64,000 bases of DNA from Pseudonocardia hydrocarbonoxydans (GCF_006539565.1 NZ_BJNG01000015.1:62001-126000); one strand, 5' to 3'; positions 28,226 to 36,948 are shown, numbered from the stretch's first letter. Translations and numbers: made by a program. The notes: generated by a model not told the origin, from the sequence alone.

Positions 28226-28708
28226 TCAGCGGCGCTGGACGGCCAGTGGCTGGGTGGCGAGGGCCTCGAGGAGCTCGGCGAGCCGCGCCCGCTCGGGGGT
28301 GTGGGAGGCACCCAGCGCCTCGCCCGCGCCGCGCTCGACGCGGCCGCACACCCGTTCGACGACCGCGCGGCCGTCGCCGGCGAGATGGACCAGCACGCGC
28401 CGTCGGTCGATCGGGTCGGTGCGCCGGAACGCGAGGTGGCCGGCCACCAGCCGGTCGACGACCCGGGTGGCGGTGGGAGCGGGGAGCGCGGTGTGCGAGG
28501 CGATCTCGCCCATGCTGCGGCCGCCGCCGCGGGCGAGCATGAGGAGGACCCGCCAGCCGTCGCGGCTGACGCCCTCCGCCGAGGTGGCCGGGGACAGCGC
28601 CGTGGCGAGGGCGCGGTCCAACCGGTCCAACAGCTCGACCAGACCTGTCACTGGTGGCGCCGGGGCGTACACCGACCCCGGCGCCATTCGACTTCGTGGC
28701 TCAGACAC
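28226..28708 (-). CDS. MarR-family transcriptional regulator
   Basis: 160 aa from the GTG at 28708 (8 nt after TACAGT; starts at 28714 and 28687 are also in frame). Winged helix-turn-helix with the MarR order SRDGWRVLLMLARGGGRSMGEIA, LPAPTATRVVDRLVAGHLAFR and the wing DPIDRRRVLVHLA. The ligand is unknown. It lies just downstream of the oxidoreductase gene on the same strand and may control it. Confidence 0.88.
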   Translation of the reverse strand: MSEPRSRMAPGSVYAPAPPVTGLVELLDRLDRALATALSPATSAEGVSRDGWRVLLMLARGGGRSMGEIASHTALPAPTATRVVDRLVAGHLAFRRTDPIDRRRVLVHLAGDGRAVVERVCGRVERGAGEALGASHTPERARLAELLEALATQPLAVQRR

Positions 28709-28788
28709 GGTCACAGACTGTACGTCCACACCGGGCGCACGTGCAGCCGAGTGTGCAGAATGACTCCGTTCGGCCCTGTACCGCGGTG

Positions 28789-29754
28789 TCAGCGAGTGAA
28801 CACGATCTTGCCCGATGTGGACCCGTCGAGCATGGCCTGGAACCCCTCCTCGGCCTTCTCCATCGGCAGCTCCAGACCGATCTCGGGGGCGATCCCGGCG
28901 GTGGCGATGAACGACAGCATGTCGGCCAGCTCCTCGCGCGTGCCCATTGTGGACCCCACCACGCGGAGCTGGAGGAAGAACAGCCGCTGGAGGTCGGCGG
29001 GCGGGTTGGGACCGCTGGTGGAGCCGGAGATCACGATGATGCCGCCGGGCTTGAGCGCCCGCATCGAGTGCGACCAGGTGGCCTCGCCGACCGTCTCGAA
29101 CACGGCGTCGACCTTGCCGGGCAGACGCTCGCCGGACGGGAACACCGCGTGGGCGCCCAGGCGCTCGGCCACCGCGCGCTTCTCCTCGGTGCGCCCGGTG
29201 ACCCAGACCTGCATGCCCGCCGCGCGGCCGAGCTGGATCAACGCGGTGGAGACCCCACCGGATGCGCCCTGCACCAGCATGGTCTGGCCCGGGCGCAGCC
29301 CGGACTTGGTGAAGATCATGCGGTAGGCGGTGAGCCAGGCGGTGCCCATGCAGGCGGCCTGCACGGTCGAGAGGCCCTCGGGCTTGGGGACGGCGTTGCG
29401 CGCCGGCACGATCACGGTGTCGGCGAAGCTGCCCTGGTGCTTCTCGGTGAGCAGCGTGCGCTTCGGGTCCAGCGTCTCGTCGCCGCTCCACTGTGGATCG
29501 CCGATGACCGAGTGCAGGACGACCTCGCTGCCGTCGGGCAGGGTGCCCGCGCCGTCGCAGCCGAGGATCATCGGGAACTGGTCGGGCTTGATCCCGACGC
29601 CGCGCAGCGTCCAGATGTCGTGCATGTTGAGGCTGGCGGCCTGGACACGGACCGTGACCCAACCCTCGGGGGCTTCGGGCTCCGGTCGCTCACCCACGGT
29701 GAGCGAGGAGAGCGGAGCGTCGGCATTGGGCTCTGCTGCATAGACGGCGAACAT
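28789..29754 (-). CDS. Zinc-type alcohol dehydrogenase-like oxidoreductase (MDR superfamily)
   Basis: 321 aa. GroES-like N-terminal domain (VTVRVQAASLNMHDIWTL) and a Rossmann domain with the NAD(P) loop in VQGASGGVSTALIQLGRAAG. The catalytic zinc Cys/His set of true alcohol dehydrogenases is not evident, so a quinone-oxidoreductase or enoyl-reductase type reaction is more likely. ATG at 29754 lies 7 nt after TAGGTT on the minus strand. Confidence 0.88.
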   Translation of the reverse strand: MFAVYAAEPNADAPLSSLTVGERPEPEAPEGWVTVRVQAASLNMHDIWTLRGVGIKPDQFPMILGCDGAGTLPDGSEVVLHSVIGDPQWSGDETLDPKRTLLTEKHQGSFADTVIVPARNAVPKPEGLSTVQAACMGTAWLTAYRMIFTKSGLRPGQTMLVQGASGGVSTALIQLGRAAGMQVWVTGRTEEKRAVAERLGAHAVFPSGERLPGKVDAVFETVGEATWSHSMRALKPGGIIVISGSTSGPNPPADLQRLFFLQLRVVGSTMGTREELADMLSFIATAGIAPEIGLELPMEKAEEGFQAMLDGSTSGKIVFTR

Positions 29755-29798
29755 GGGTGTGAACCTAGTGGTCCGCGTCCCTGGGTACCGTGTGGACC

Positions 29799-29963
29799 GT
29801 GACACGTGCGCTCGCCGACTGGTACGACGCGGTCGAGCTGTGGGTCACGCAGCTCGCCTTCCCGCTCCAGGTGCTGCTCGCGGTGGTCGTCGTACTGCCG
29901 CTGTGCCTGATGGTCGCGGTCGTGCTCGACCGGGTGTCGGAGCGGCTGGTCGGCGGCCGCTGA
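29799..29963 (+). CDS. 54-aa single-pass membrane protein
   Basis: Reading from GTG 29799 gives an amphipathic start (TRALADWYDAVELWVTQLAF), one strong membrane helix (LQVLLAVVVVLPLCLMVAVVL) and a charged end (DRVSERLVGGR). TACCGT lies 7 nt upstream, matching other leaderless starts here. Its coding bias is strong and it is divergent from the oxidoreductase gene. I recall similar small proteins in actinobacteria, without a function. Confidence 0.7.
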   Translation: MTRALADWYDAVELWVTQLAFPLQVLLAVVVVLPLCLMVAVVLDRVSERLVGGR

Positions 29964-29975
29964 GCCGTCCGGCCC

Positions 29976-30791
29976 TCATGCGGCGGTGGCGAGCAGCGCG
30001 GGCAGGACCTCCGAGCACCCGGCGTCGACGAGGACGGTGGCGAGGTCGTCGCCCCGGGTCGTGCCCCGGTTGACGATGACGACCGGCACACCCAGCTTGT
30101 GGGCGTGCCGGACGAACCGCAGCCCGGACATGACCGTCAGCGAGGACCCGGCGACCAGCAGCGCGCCGCCCGCCGGCTCCATCGCCTCGACCAGGGCGTA
30201 GGCGCGGGTGACGCGCTCGCGGGGCACGTTCTCCCCGAAGAACACGACGTCGGGCTTGAGGACGCCGTCGCACGCGGTGCAGCCGGCGAGCGCGAACGCG
30301 GCGACGTCGGCGGCGGCGAGCTCGGCGTCGCCGTCGGGACGGATCTGCACGGCGGCCGCCTGCGCGAAGCCCGGGTTGAGCGCGGCCAGCCGCTCCTGCA
30401 GCGCGACCCGGGGGGTGCGCCGGGCGCAGCCCAGGCAGACGACGGTGTCGATGCGGCCGTGCAGGTCGATCACCGCCCGGTGCCCGGCCGCCGAGTGCAG
30501 GCCGTCGACGTTCTGGGTGATCAGCCCGTGCAGCACGCCCGCGTCCTCCAGCGCGGCCAGCGCGCGGTGCCCGGGATTGGGGGCGGCGTGCGCCATCCGG
30601 GCCCAGCCGACGTGGCTGCGCGCCCAGTACCGCCGCTGCGCGTCGGCGCCGGAGACGAACTCCTGGTAGGTCATCGGCGTGCGGGCGGGCGAGCCGGGGC
30701 CGCGGTAGTCGGGGATGCCGGAGTCGGTGGACAGCCCCGCACCGGTCAGGGCCACCAGCGGGCGGCCGCCGAGCACGTCGAACATGTCCAC
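29976..30791 (-). CDS. Sir2-family NAD-dependent protein deacetylase
   Basis: 271 aa. Sirtuin motifs are complete: GAGLSTDSGIPDYRG, TQNVDGLH with the downstream catalytic His in DLHGRID, a zinc site of two CxxC pairs (CLGC, CTAC), and LKPDVVFFGE. It removes acyl groups from lysines using NAD. GTG at 30791 chosen because TACGCT lies 6 nt upstream; ATG at 30785 is the alternative. Confidence 0.93.
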   Translation of the reverse strand: MDMFDVLGGRPLVALTGAGLSTDSGIPDYRGPGSPARTPMTYQEFVSGADAQRRYWARSHVGWARMAHAAPNPGHRALAALEDAGVLHGLITQNVDGLHSAAGHRAVIDLHGRIDTVVCLGCARRTPRVALQERLAALNPGFAQAAAVQIRPDGDAELAAADVAAFALAGCTACDGVLKPDVVFFGENVPRERVTRAYALVEAMEPAGGALLVAGSSLTVMSGLRFVRHAHKLGVPVVIVNRGTTRGDDLATVLVDAGCSEVLPALLATAA

Positions 30792-30857
30792 GGATCCAGC
30801 GTAGCCGTGTCGCGTTCGTCCAAGACGGGTCCGCGGCGCCGCGGGCAGGATCACCAC

Positions 30858-31424
30858 ATGGACATGAGCAGCACCCTCGACCTCGCCGTCCGGGCGATCC
30901 GCGGCGCCGACCCCGCCCGCTTCGGCGATCCCACGCCGTGCCCCGAGTTCACCGTGGCCGCGTTGATCGACCACATGGCGTCCGGGATGCGCCTGGCCGA
31001 GAACTCCGCGCGGCGGGTCGTCGTCGCGTGGGACCCGGGCAGCTCCCCGGTGCTCGGCGGGCTCGACGAGAAGGACTGGGCGCAGGCCTGCGCCGACCAG
31101 GCCGACGCCACGGCCGCCGCCTGGGCGGACCCCGCGGCCTGGGAGGGCGACGCCCACATGGCCGAGACCCCGATGCCCGCCGCCGTGATCGGCTCGCTGA
31201 TGACCGCCGAGTTCGCCCTGCACGCCTGGGACCTCGCCGTCGCCACCGGGCAGCGCCTCGACGTGGCCCCGGACGTGGGCCGGGCCGTCCTCGACGGCGT
31301 CACACCGGTGGCGCAGATGGGCCGCGACGGCGGCTGGTACGGCCCGGAGGTCCCGGTGGGCGACGGCGCGAGCGACTGGGAGCGCGCGCTGGCGGCGTCC
31401 GGCCGGGACCCGGCCCGCTCCTGA
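30858..31424 (+). CDS. TIGR03086-type DinB-like metal-binding protein
   Basis: 188 aa, four-helix bundle. The family pattern TPCPEFTVAALIDHM near the N-terminus and the later FALHAWDLAVATGQ supply the His ligands of the predicted metal site. These proteins resemble mycothiol-dependent maleylpyruvate isomerase and may use mycothiol (inference). ATG lies 6 nt after CAGGAT. Confidence 0.88.
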   Translation: MDMSSTLDLAVRAIRGADPARFGDPTPCPEFTVAALIDHMASGMRLAENSARRVVVAWDPGSSPVLGGLDEKDWAQACADQADATAAAWADPAAWEGDAHMAETPMPAAVIGSLMTAEFALHAWDLAVATGQRLDVAPDVGRAVLDGVTPVAQMGRDGGWYGPEVPVGDGASDWERALAASGRDPARS

Positions 31425-31433
31425 CCGGGCGCG

Positions 31434-32201
31434 TCAGCGGGCCCAGGAGGGCGGGCGCTTCTCCGCGAACGCCGCCATGCCCTCCTGGCCCTCCGCGCCG
31501 GCGAAGAAGCCGGCCGAGAGCTCCTGCATCCGCGTGAACTGCTCCGCCATCGACGACGGGCGCTCGGCCCGCAGCATCTGCTTCGTGGCCGCGAGCGCGC
31601 CGGGCGCCCCCAGGCGCAGCATCTCGACGTAGCGGGTCACCTCGGCGTCCAGACCGGCCGCGGGCACGGCGGAGTTGACCAGGCCGACGGTGACGGCGCG
31701 GGCCGCGTCGAACGTCTCCCCGGTGAGGAACAGCTCGTGCGCGGCCCGGGGGAGCAGCCGGGGCAGCACCGTGACCGAGATGACGGCGGGCACCACGCCG
31801 ATCCGCACCTCGCTGAAGGCGAACGTGGCGTCCTCGGCGGCCACGGCGATGTCGCACGCCGAGACCAGGCCCACCCCGCCCGCCCTGGCGGGCCCGGCGA
31901 CGCGGGCGACGACCGGCTTGGGGGAGTCCCAGATCGTCGACAGGATGCGGGGCACCTCCTGGACGCCCTGCTCCTGCACGCCCGCGCCGCGCGTCTCCTT
32001 GAGGTCCATCCCGGAGCAGAACACGCGGCCGGTGTGACCCAGCACGATCACCCGCACCGCGTCGTCGGCCAGTGCGGTGGACAGGTGCGCCAGCAGCTCG
32101 CGGCGCAGCTGCGCGGACAGCGCGTTGCGGTTGGCGGGGGAGTCCAGGGTGATCGTCGCGATCCCGGCCTCGACGGCGAGGTGCACCAGCTCTGAGGTCA
32201 T
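31434..32201 (-). CDS. Enoyl-CoA hydratase/isomerase family protein
   Basis: 255 aa. Crotonase fold with oxyanion-hole segments GRVFCSGMDLKE and AGGVGLVSACDIAVA and a candidate acidic residue in FSEVRIGVVPAV. It probably hydrates or isomerises an acyl-CoA. The ATG overlaps the stop of the XRE regulator by 4 nt (ATGA), so the two form an operon. Confidence 0.9.
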   Translation of the reverse strand: MTSELVHLAVEAGIATITLDSPANRNALSAQLRRELLAHLSTALADDAVRVIVLGHTGRVFCSGMDLKETRGAGVQEQGVQEVPRILSTIWDSPKPVVARVAGPARAGGVGLVSACDIAVAAEDATFAFSEVRIGVVPAVISVTVLPRLLPRAAHELFLTGETFDAARAVTVGLVNSAVPAAGLDAEVTRYVEMLRLGAPGALAATKQMLRAERPSSMAEQFTRMQELSAGFFAGAEGQEGMAAFAEKRPPSWAR

Positions 32202-33007
32202 GGCGGGACGGTATACGCGCCCGCCCGCTGCGCCAGGTAGGCGCTCGTGGCGGCGTCGGCGGGCAGGAACGACTCGATGCAGACCTCGTCGAGGGTGACG
32301 TCGAGCGGGGCACCGAGCACCGCGACGGTCGAGAAGAACGCCAGCTCGCCGTCGGGGTGCCGCAGCCGAAGCGGCAGCACGATCCGGTCCCGCGGCTGGG
32401 CGCCCGGGTCGAGCCCCTGCGCCGCGCAGAACCCGACCGCCTCGGTGAGCAGCGCGCGTAGGCCCGTCGTCGCCGACCGCTCGGCCTGGCGGCGCACCCG
32501 CGACACCAGGTGCGCCGCGTACTCGGGCAGGTCGACGACGTGCGGTGCGAGCCCGAGCGGGTGCAGCGCCAGCCGCAGGACGTTGACCGGTCCGCCGAGC
32601 AGTGCCGGGTCGACCAGCTCGGTGAGCACCCCGACGGCGGCGTTGGCGCCCACCAGGTTCCACATGCCGTCGACGAGGACGGCCGGGTGCGGGCAGTGGC
32701 CGTCGAGCACCCGCTGCAGCGACGCCCGGACCTCGGCCAGCTCGGCGTCGTCGAGTCCGTGGTGGGTGTAGGCCGGTGCGTACCCGGCGGCGACCATCAG
32801 CTCGTTGCGCCCGCGCAGCGGCACGTCGAGCTCCTCGGACAGGTGCAGCACCATGTCGCGGCTCGGCCGCGCCCGCCCGGTCTCCAGGAAGCTGAGGTGC
32901 CGCGCGGAGACGTCGGCGGCCAGCCCCAGGTCGAGCTGGGTGAGCCGCCGGCGCCGGCGCCAGTCGCGCAGCAGCGATCCGAACGCGGACGCGGTCGCGG
33001 TGGTCAT
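32198..33007 (-). CDS. XRE-family regulator with MmyB-like ligand-binding domain
   Basis: 269 aa. N-terminal helix-turn-helix (LTQLDLGLAADVSARHLSFLETGRARPS) followed by the MmyB-type domain, which binds a fatty-acid-like ligand in characterised members. This fits its coupling to an enoyl-CoA hydratase gene. ATG at 33007 lies 8 nt after TAGCGT. Confidence 0.9.
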   Translation of the reverse strand: MTTATASAFGSLLRDWRRRRRLTQLDLGLAADVSARHLSFLETGRARPSRDMVLHLSEELDVPLRGRNELMVAAGYAPAYTHHGLDDAELAEVRASLQRVLDGHCPHPAVLVDGMWNLVGANAAVGVLTELVDPALLGGPVNVLRLALHPLGLAPHVVDLPEYAAHLVSRVRRQAERSATTGLRALLTEAVGFCAAQGLDPGAQPRDRIVLPLRLRHPDGELAFFSTVAVLGAPLDVTLDEVCIESFLPADAATSAYLAQRAGAYTVPP

Positions 33008-33063
33008 GTCCGAGGACGCTAGCGGCCACCGTGACCGCGTTCGACTACCTCACGGGTAGCGCC

Positions 33064-33519
33064 TCAGGAGGGCGTGACCTGCGTCCAGTCGTTGGTGATC
33101 TTCACGCCGGCGCGCGCGAACAGCACGCTGACCGGGCAGCGGCGGGCGGTGTCGTCGCGCAGGGTGGCGAACTGCTCGGGGGTCGCGTCCGTGGTGATCT
33201 CCGCGGTGATCACCAGGTTCTGGAACGTGGCGTCGGCGGTGCCCCGGCCGGTGGTCATGACGGTGGGGTCGAAGTCGGAGGAGACGTCGAACTTCACGGC
33301 GTCGATGGTGATGCCGAGCTCCTTGGCCACGATCGAGGAGGTGACCTGGTTGCACGAGCTGAGCGAGGCGAGGGTGTAGGCCAGCGGGCTGGGGTGCTTG
33401 TCCTGGCCGCCGAACGCCTCGTAGGCGTCGGTCTCGATGACGTAGTCGGCGCCGGCGACGGCGACGGTCTGCGCGACGCCGGTGCCGGCACCGCTCACGG
33501 CGAAGTTGACGAGGGGCAT
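33064..33519 (-). CDS. OsmC family protein
   Basis: 151 aa. OsmC/Ohr proteins reduce organic hydroperoxides through reactive cysteines. One Cys is in LASLSSCNQVTS and the second in ARRCPVSVLF, the usual two positions. ATG at 33519 with AGGAG 8 nt upstream. It is preceded by an RRLHVDL-type leader peptide, which ties it to the sulfur-linked genes nearby. Confidence 0.92.
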   Translation of the reverse strand: MPLVNFAVSGAGTGVAQTVAVAGADYVIETDAYEAFGGQDKHPSPLAYTLASLSSCNQVTSSIVAKELGITIDAVKFDVSSDFDPTVMTTGRGTADATFQNLVITAEITTDATPEQFATLRDDTARRCPVSVLFARAGVKITNDWTQVTPS

Positions 33520-33544
33520 GGCTGTGGCTCCTGGGGTGTGCTGC

Positions 33545-33567
33545 GAGGGGAGAACGAGAGGGGAGAA
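33545..33567 (-). repeat. Direct pyrimidine repeat between leader and OsmC
   Basis: On the minus strand TTCTCCCCTC occurs twice (33558-33567 and 33545-33554) between the leader stop and the OsmC Shine-Dalgarno. Each copy is complementary to GGAG and could hide the ribosome-binding site. Confidence 0.5.
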
Positions 33568-33580
33568 GGGGCGGACCGGA

Positions 33581-33655
33581 TCAGCGACAGCTGGAGGCGC
33601 CCAGGCGCATCAGGTCGACGTGCAGGCGGCGCACGAGACCCGGATCGATCGGCAT
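33581..33655 (-). CDS. Leader peptide of OsmC (HVDL type, ends SCR)
   Basis: 24 codons from the ATG at 33655, which lies 6 nt after GACTGT (leaderless). The peptide contains LVRRLHVDLMRLG and ends ASSCR-stop, with the Cys encoded by TGT in TGTCGCTGA. An internal in-frame GTG at 33634 would give the same conserved end. OsmC starts 62 nt downstream. This is one of six such leaders between 33 and 49 kb. Confidence 0.75.
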   Translation of the reverse strand: MPIDPGLVRRLHVDLMRLGASSCR

Positions 33656-33776
33656 GGTTGCACAGTCAACCGGGCGCGCGGGGGATGCGCCAGGCCCGGT
33701 GGGATGGTGCACGTCCGGCGAACCACCCCGGGGTCCGCGACCGAACGCCCTTCTCGTGCGTGGTGAGCTGTCCCGC

Positions 33777-34520
33777 GTGGACCCGCACCCACCCGGTGAC
33801 GAGCGCAGCCCCGTCGTGCTGCACGTCCCGCACGCGGGCACCCACGTCCCCACCTGGACCCGCCCGCACCTGCTCCTCGACGACGCCGCGCTGGCCGCCG
33901 AGGTCGCCGCGCTGACCGACCACCGCACCGACCGCACGGCCCTCGACGCCGCCGCCCGCGCCCGGGTGCGGCCGTGGGTCGCGGTGAACCCGGTGTCGCG
34001 GTTCGTCGTCGACGTGGAGCGGTTCCCCGACGAGCGGGAGGAGATGGCCGCGGCCGGGATGGGCGCGGTCTACACCCACGGCACCCGGGGGCAGCGCATC
34101 CGCGCCGACGACCCGGGGCACCGCGACGCCCTGCTGGCCGCGTTCTACACACCGTGGGCGCGGCGGATGGAGAAGGTGGTGGCGCACCGGATCGCGGCCA
34201 CCGGCCGCTGCGTGCTGCTCGACGTCCACTCCTACCCGCCCGACCCGCTGCCCTACGAGCTGCACGCCGACGGCCCCCGCCCGCAGGTCTGCCTCGGCAC
34301 CGACCCCGCGCACACCCCGGGGTGGCTCCTCGACGCCGCACGGGACGCGTTCGGGGCCGGGGTCGCGCTGGACACCCCGTTCTCCGGCGCCTACGTGCCG
34401 CTGTCGCGGTACGGCGTCGACGCGCGGGTGGCCGCGCTGATGATCGAGATCCGGCGCGACGTCCCCGAGGACACCGTCGTCGCGGCCCTGACCGGCCTCG
34501 TCGACGTCGTCGGGGCGTGA
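33777..34520 (+). CDS. N-formylglutamate amidohydrolase family protein
   Basis: 247 aa from the GTG at 33777. The family core is visible: VVLHVPHAGTHVP, VNPVSRFVVDVERFPDE, LLDVHSYPPDPLPYE and MIEIRRDVPED. Characterised members cleave N-formylglutamate to formate and glutamate late in histidine degradation. No other hut gene is nearby, so the natural substrate is uncertain. Confidence 0.88.
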   Translation: MDPHPPGDERSPVVLHVPHAGTHVPTWTRPHLLLDDAALAAEVAALTDHRTDRTALDAAARARVRPWVAVNPVSRFVVDVERFPDEREEMAAAGMGAVYTHGTRGQRIRADDPGHRDALLAAFYTPWARRMEKVVAHRIAATGRCVLLDVHSYPPDPLPYELHADGPRPQVCLGTDPAHTPGWLLDAARDAFGAGVALDTPFSGAYVPLSRYGVDARVAALMIEIRRDVPEDTVVAALTGLVDVVGA

Positions 34521-34559
34521 CGCGGGCCCGGTCCGCTGGCCGCCCGGCGCCGCCCGCCG

Positions 34560-34565
34560 TACCGT
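34560..34565 (+). promoter_or_regulatory. -10 hexamer of the flavoprotein leader
   Basis: TACCGT lies exactly 6 nt before the ATG of the leader peptide at 34572, predicting a leaderless transcript. The -35 position (TGGCCG, 17 nt upstream) is weak. Confidence 0.5.
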
Positions 34566-34571
34566 CGAGGC

Positions 34572-34634
34572 ATGGGGACCCCGCTCGCGCGCCGCCGGCA
34601 CGTGGATCTCTGCCGGACGAGCGCCGCGCTGTAG
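34572..34634 (+). CDS. Leader peptide of the FAD/NAD(P)-binding protein (HVDL type)
   Basis: 20 codons: MGTPLARRRHVDL then CRTSAAL-stop. It shares the RRHVDL core with the OsmC and sir leaders, but its single Cys (TGC) directly follows HVDL instead of sitting by the stop. A CGGAC-ACC-GTCCG hairpin and a CCTC/GAGG pair that could cover the Shine-Dalgarno lie between it and the flavoprotein start 42 nt downstream. Confidence 0.75.
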   Translation: MGTPLARRRHVDLCRTSAAL

Positions 34635-34675
34635 GGACCGGACACCGTCCGATCCCTCCGAGCCCGAGGACCTCC

Positions 34676-36583
34676 ATGACCCCCCACGTCGCGACCTCCT
34701 CCATCGCGATCGTCGGCGCCGGGCCGCGTGGCGCCGGGCTGCTGGAACGCCTGGCCGCCAGCGCCCCCGAACTGGTCGGCTCCGATCTCCCGGCGGGCGG
34801 CCTCGACGTCCACCTGATCGACCCCTACCCGGCGGGCGCCGGCCGGATCTGGCGCCACGAGCAGTCGCCGCTGCTGGCGATGAACTCGATGGCCGCCGAC
34901 GTCACGATGTTCACCGACGACTCGGTGGTCTGTGACGGCCCGATCCGCCCGGGGCCCTCGATGTGGGACTGGGTGCGGTCCGGTCCCGAGGTCGACCCGG
35001 AGCTGGCCGAGGAGCTCGCGGGCGTCACGGCGTCGACGTTCCCGAGCCGCCGCCTGCAGAGCGCCTACCTCGGCTGGGTGCTGCAGCACGTGATCGACGG
35101 GCTGCCGGCCGGGATGCGTGCGCACGTGCACCGCACCCGCGCCACCGGCCTCACCGAGGACCCCGGGCCCGACGGCGGCGCCACGCAGGTCGTGCACCTC
35201 GAGGGCGCCCCGCCGCTGCGCGTCGACGCAGTGGTGCTCGCCTCGGGCCACCTCGACGCCACCCCCACCGCCGACGAGGTCGCCCTCGCCGGGCGGGCGG
35301 CCGCGGCGGGCCTGCGCTACCTGCCGCCGGAGCAGACCACCGACTCCGACCTGTCGGTGCTCGCCCCGGGCGAGACGGTGCTGGTGCGCGGGATGGGGCT
35401 GGCGTTCGTCGACCTGGTGGTGCTGCTGTTCGAGGGCCGCGGCGGGCGCTTCACCGACGCCGGGTACGTGCCGTCGGGGCGCGAGCCGCGGCTGGTCGTC
35501 GGGTCACCGCGCGGCAGCACGTACCACTCGAAGACCCACTACGCGCTGCAGGCCCCGCGCCCGCCGCTGCCGCGCTTCTTCGGGCCCGCGGCCGTCGACC
35601 CGCTGATCGCGGCCGGCGAGGTCGACCTGCGCGCGCAGGCCTGGCCGCTGATGGCCAAGGAGATCGCCTGGGGCTGGTACCACGAGCTGTTCCTGGGCCA
35701 CCCCGACGCGGTCGCGCAGCCGTGGGCGGAGTTCGCCGCGTCCTACGCCGCGCTCGACTGGGACTCGCCCGGGATGCGCGCGCTGATCGAGGCCGCCGTC
35801 CCCGACCCCGTCGACCGGATCGACTTCGCCGCGCTGGACCGCCCCCTCGACGGCCTCACCGCCCCCGACCTGGCCGCCCTGCAGCCGCTGGTGCGCGAGC
35901 GGATCGCCGAGGACCTGCGCCAGCACGTCGACGTCCGGCACAGCGCCCACCTGGGCGCGTTCGTCGCGATGCTGTCGGTGTACGGGGAGACCACCCGGCT
36001 GGCCGACGCCCTCTCGACCCGCTCGCGGGCGTCGGACATGGGGTGGTGGCAGGGCTTCTTCAACTCCGTGGCCAGCGGCCCGCCCGGGTTCCGGGTGCGC
36101 CAGCTGCTCGCGCTGTCCCGGGCCGGGTACATCGACTTCCTCGGGGCGGGGATGTGGGTCGAGGTCGAGGACGGCGCGTTCGTCGCCGGCAGCGCCACCC
36201 TGGCCGGGGCCGAGCCGGTGCGGGCCGGCGCGCTGGTCGACGCCCGGCTGCCCGACCCCAGCGCCGCCCGCACGACCGACCCGCTGCTCGCCGACCTGGT
36301 GCGCCGCGGCGACGCCGCCGAGGACATCCTGATCGACGACGACGGCACCGTGCTGCGCAACACCGGCCTGGTCCGCGTGCGTCCCGAGGACGGTGCGCTG
36401 CTCGACGCGGACGGGGCGGTGCACCCGCGGCGCTTCGCGGTGGGCCCGCACACCACGGTCAAGGTGGCGGGCGCCTTCACCCGCCCCGGCATGAACGCCC
36501 AGAGCCTGCGCTACAACGACGCGATCGCCCGCGCCGTGCTGCGCAGCCTCCCGGCCGCGCGGTCGGCCACGCGCGCGGCCTGA
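34676..36583 (+). CDS. FAD/NAD(P)-binding protein
   Basis: 635 aa. N-terminal FAD-binding fold (SIAIVGAGPRGAGLLERL) with family motifs PAGAGRIWRHEQSPLLAMN and ARGMGLAFVDLVV-type second nucleotide site (LVRGMGLAFVDL). It belongs to the family of large flavoproteins annotated only as FAD/NAD(P)-binding (NAD_binding_9). The reaction is unknown. GAGGA precedes the ATG at 34676. The upstream HVDL leader places it in the sulfur-linked regulon, a hint to its function. Confidence 0.88.
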   Translation: MTPHVATSSIAIVGAGPRGAGLLERLAASAPELVGSDLPAGGLDVHLIDPYPAGAGRIWRHEQSPLLAMNSMAADVTMFTDDSVVCDGPIRPGPSMWDWVRSGPEVDPELAEELAGVTASTFPSRRLQSAYLGWVLQHVIDGLPAGMRAHVHRTRATGLTEDPGPDGGATQVVHLEGAPPLRVDAVVLASGHLDATPTADEVALAGRAAAAGLRYLPPEQTTDSDLSVLAPGETVLVRGMGLAFVDLVVLLFEGRGGRFTDAGYVPSGREPRLVVGSPRGSTYHSKTHYALQAPRPPLPRFFGPAAVDPLIAAGEVDLRAQAWPLMAKEIAWGWYHELFLGHPDAVAQPWAEFAASYAALDWDSPGMRALIEAAVPDPVDRIDFAALDRPLDGLTAPDLAALQPLVRERIAEDLRQHVDVRHSAHLGAFVAMLSVYGETTRLADALSTRSRASDMGWWQGFFNSVASGPPGFRVRQLLALSRAGYIDFLGAGMWVEVEDGAFVAGSATLAGAEPVRAGALVDARLPDPSAARTTDPLLADLVRRGDAAEDILIDDDGTVLRNTGLVRVRPEDGALLDADGAVHPRRFAVGPHTTVKVAGAFTRPGMNAQSLRYNDAIARAVLRSLPAARSATRAA

Positions 36584-36610
36584 CCGGCGGCGGGACCCGA
36601 CCGCACCGCC

Positions 36611-36844
36611 TCAGTGCAGGGGTGGGTACCGGTGCAGCGCGCTGCGCGCCATGGCCAGCTCGTACGCCATCTCCGCGGCGATGAGCTCGGCGTGCAGGGC
36701 GATGTGCTCGCCCGCCTGGTTGCCGTGCAGGGCCAGCGCGCGATGGCGGCGCACGAGGTCCTCCAGTGCGTTCAGCAGCCGGTCGGCGATGCGGCGGCGG
36801 CTCTCGTCACGGGTGGGGACGGGGGTGGGGTCGGTGATGGTCAC
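36611..36844 (-). CDS. Small helical hypothetical protein
   Basis: 77 aa from the GTG at 36844, supported by CAGGAG 6 nt upstream. Two amphipathic helices (ESRRRIADRLLNALEDLVRRH and EHIALHAELIAAEMAYELAMARS). It lies about 100 nt after the sulfate exporter gene on the same strand. No family recognised. Confidence 0.7.
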   Translation of the reverse strand: MTITDPTPVPTRDESRRRIADRLLNALEDLVRRHRALALHGNQAGEHIALHAELIAAEMAYELAMARSALHRYPPLH

Positions 36845-36948
36845 GGATGCTCCTGGAGTGGGTGTCGGACGGGCCGGTGGGCGGGCCGGTCCGACAGCGG
36901 TCACTCGCGTCGTGGCACAGGTCGCGGTCACGTCGCCGGGTCAGCACG

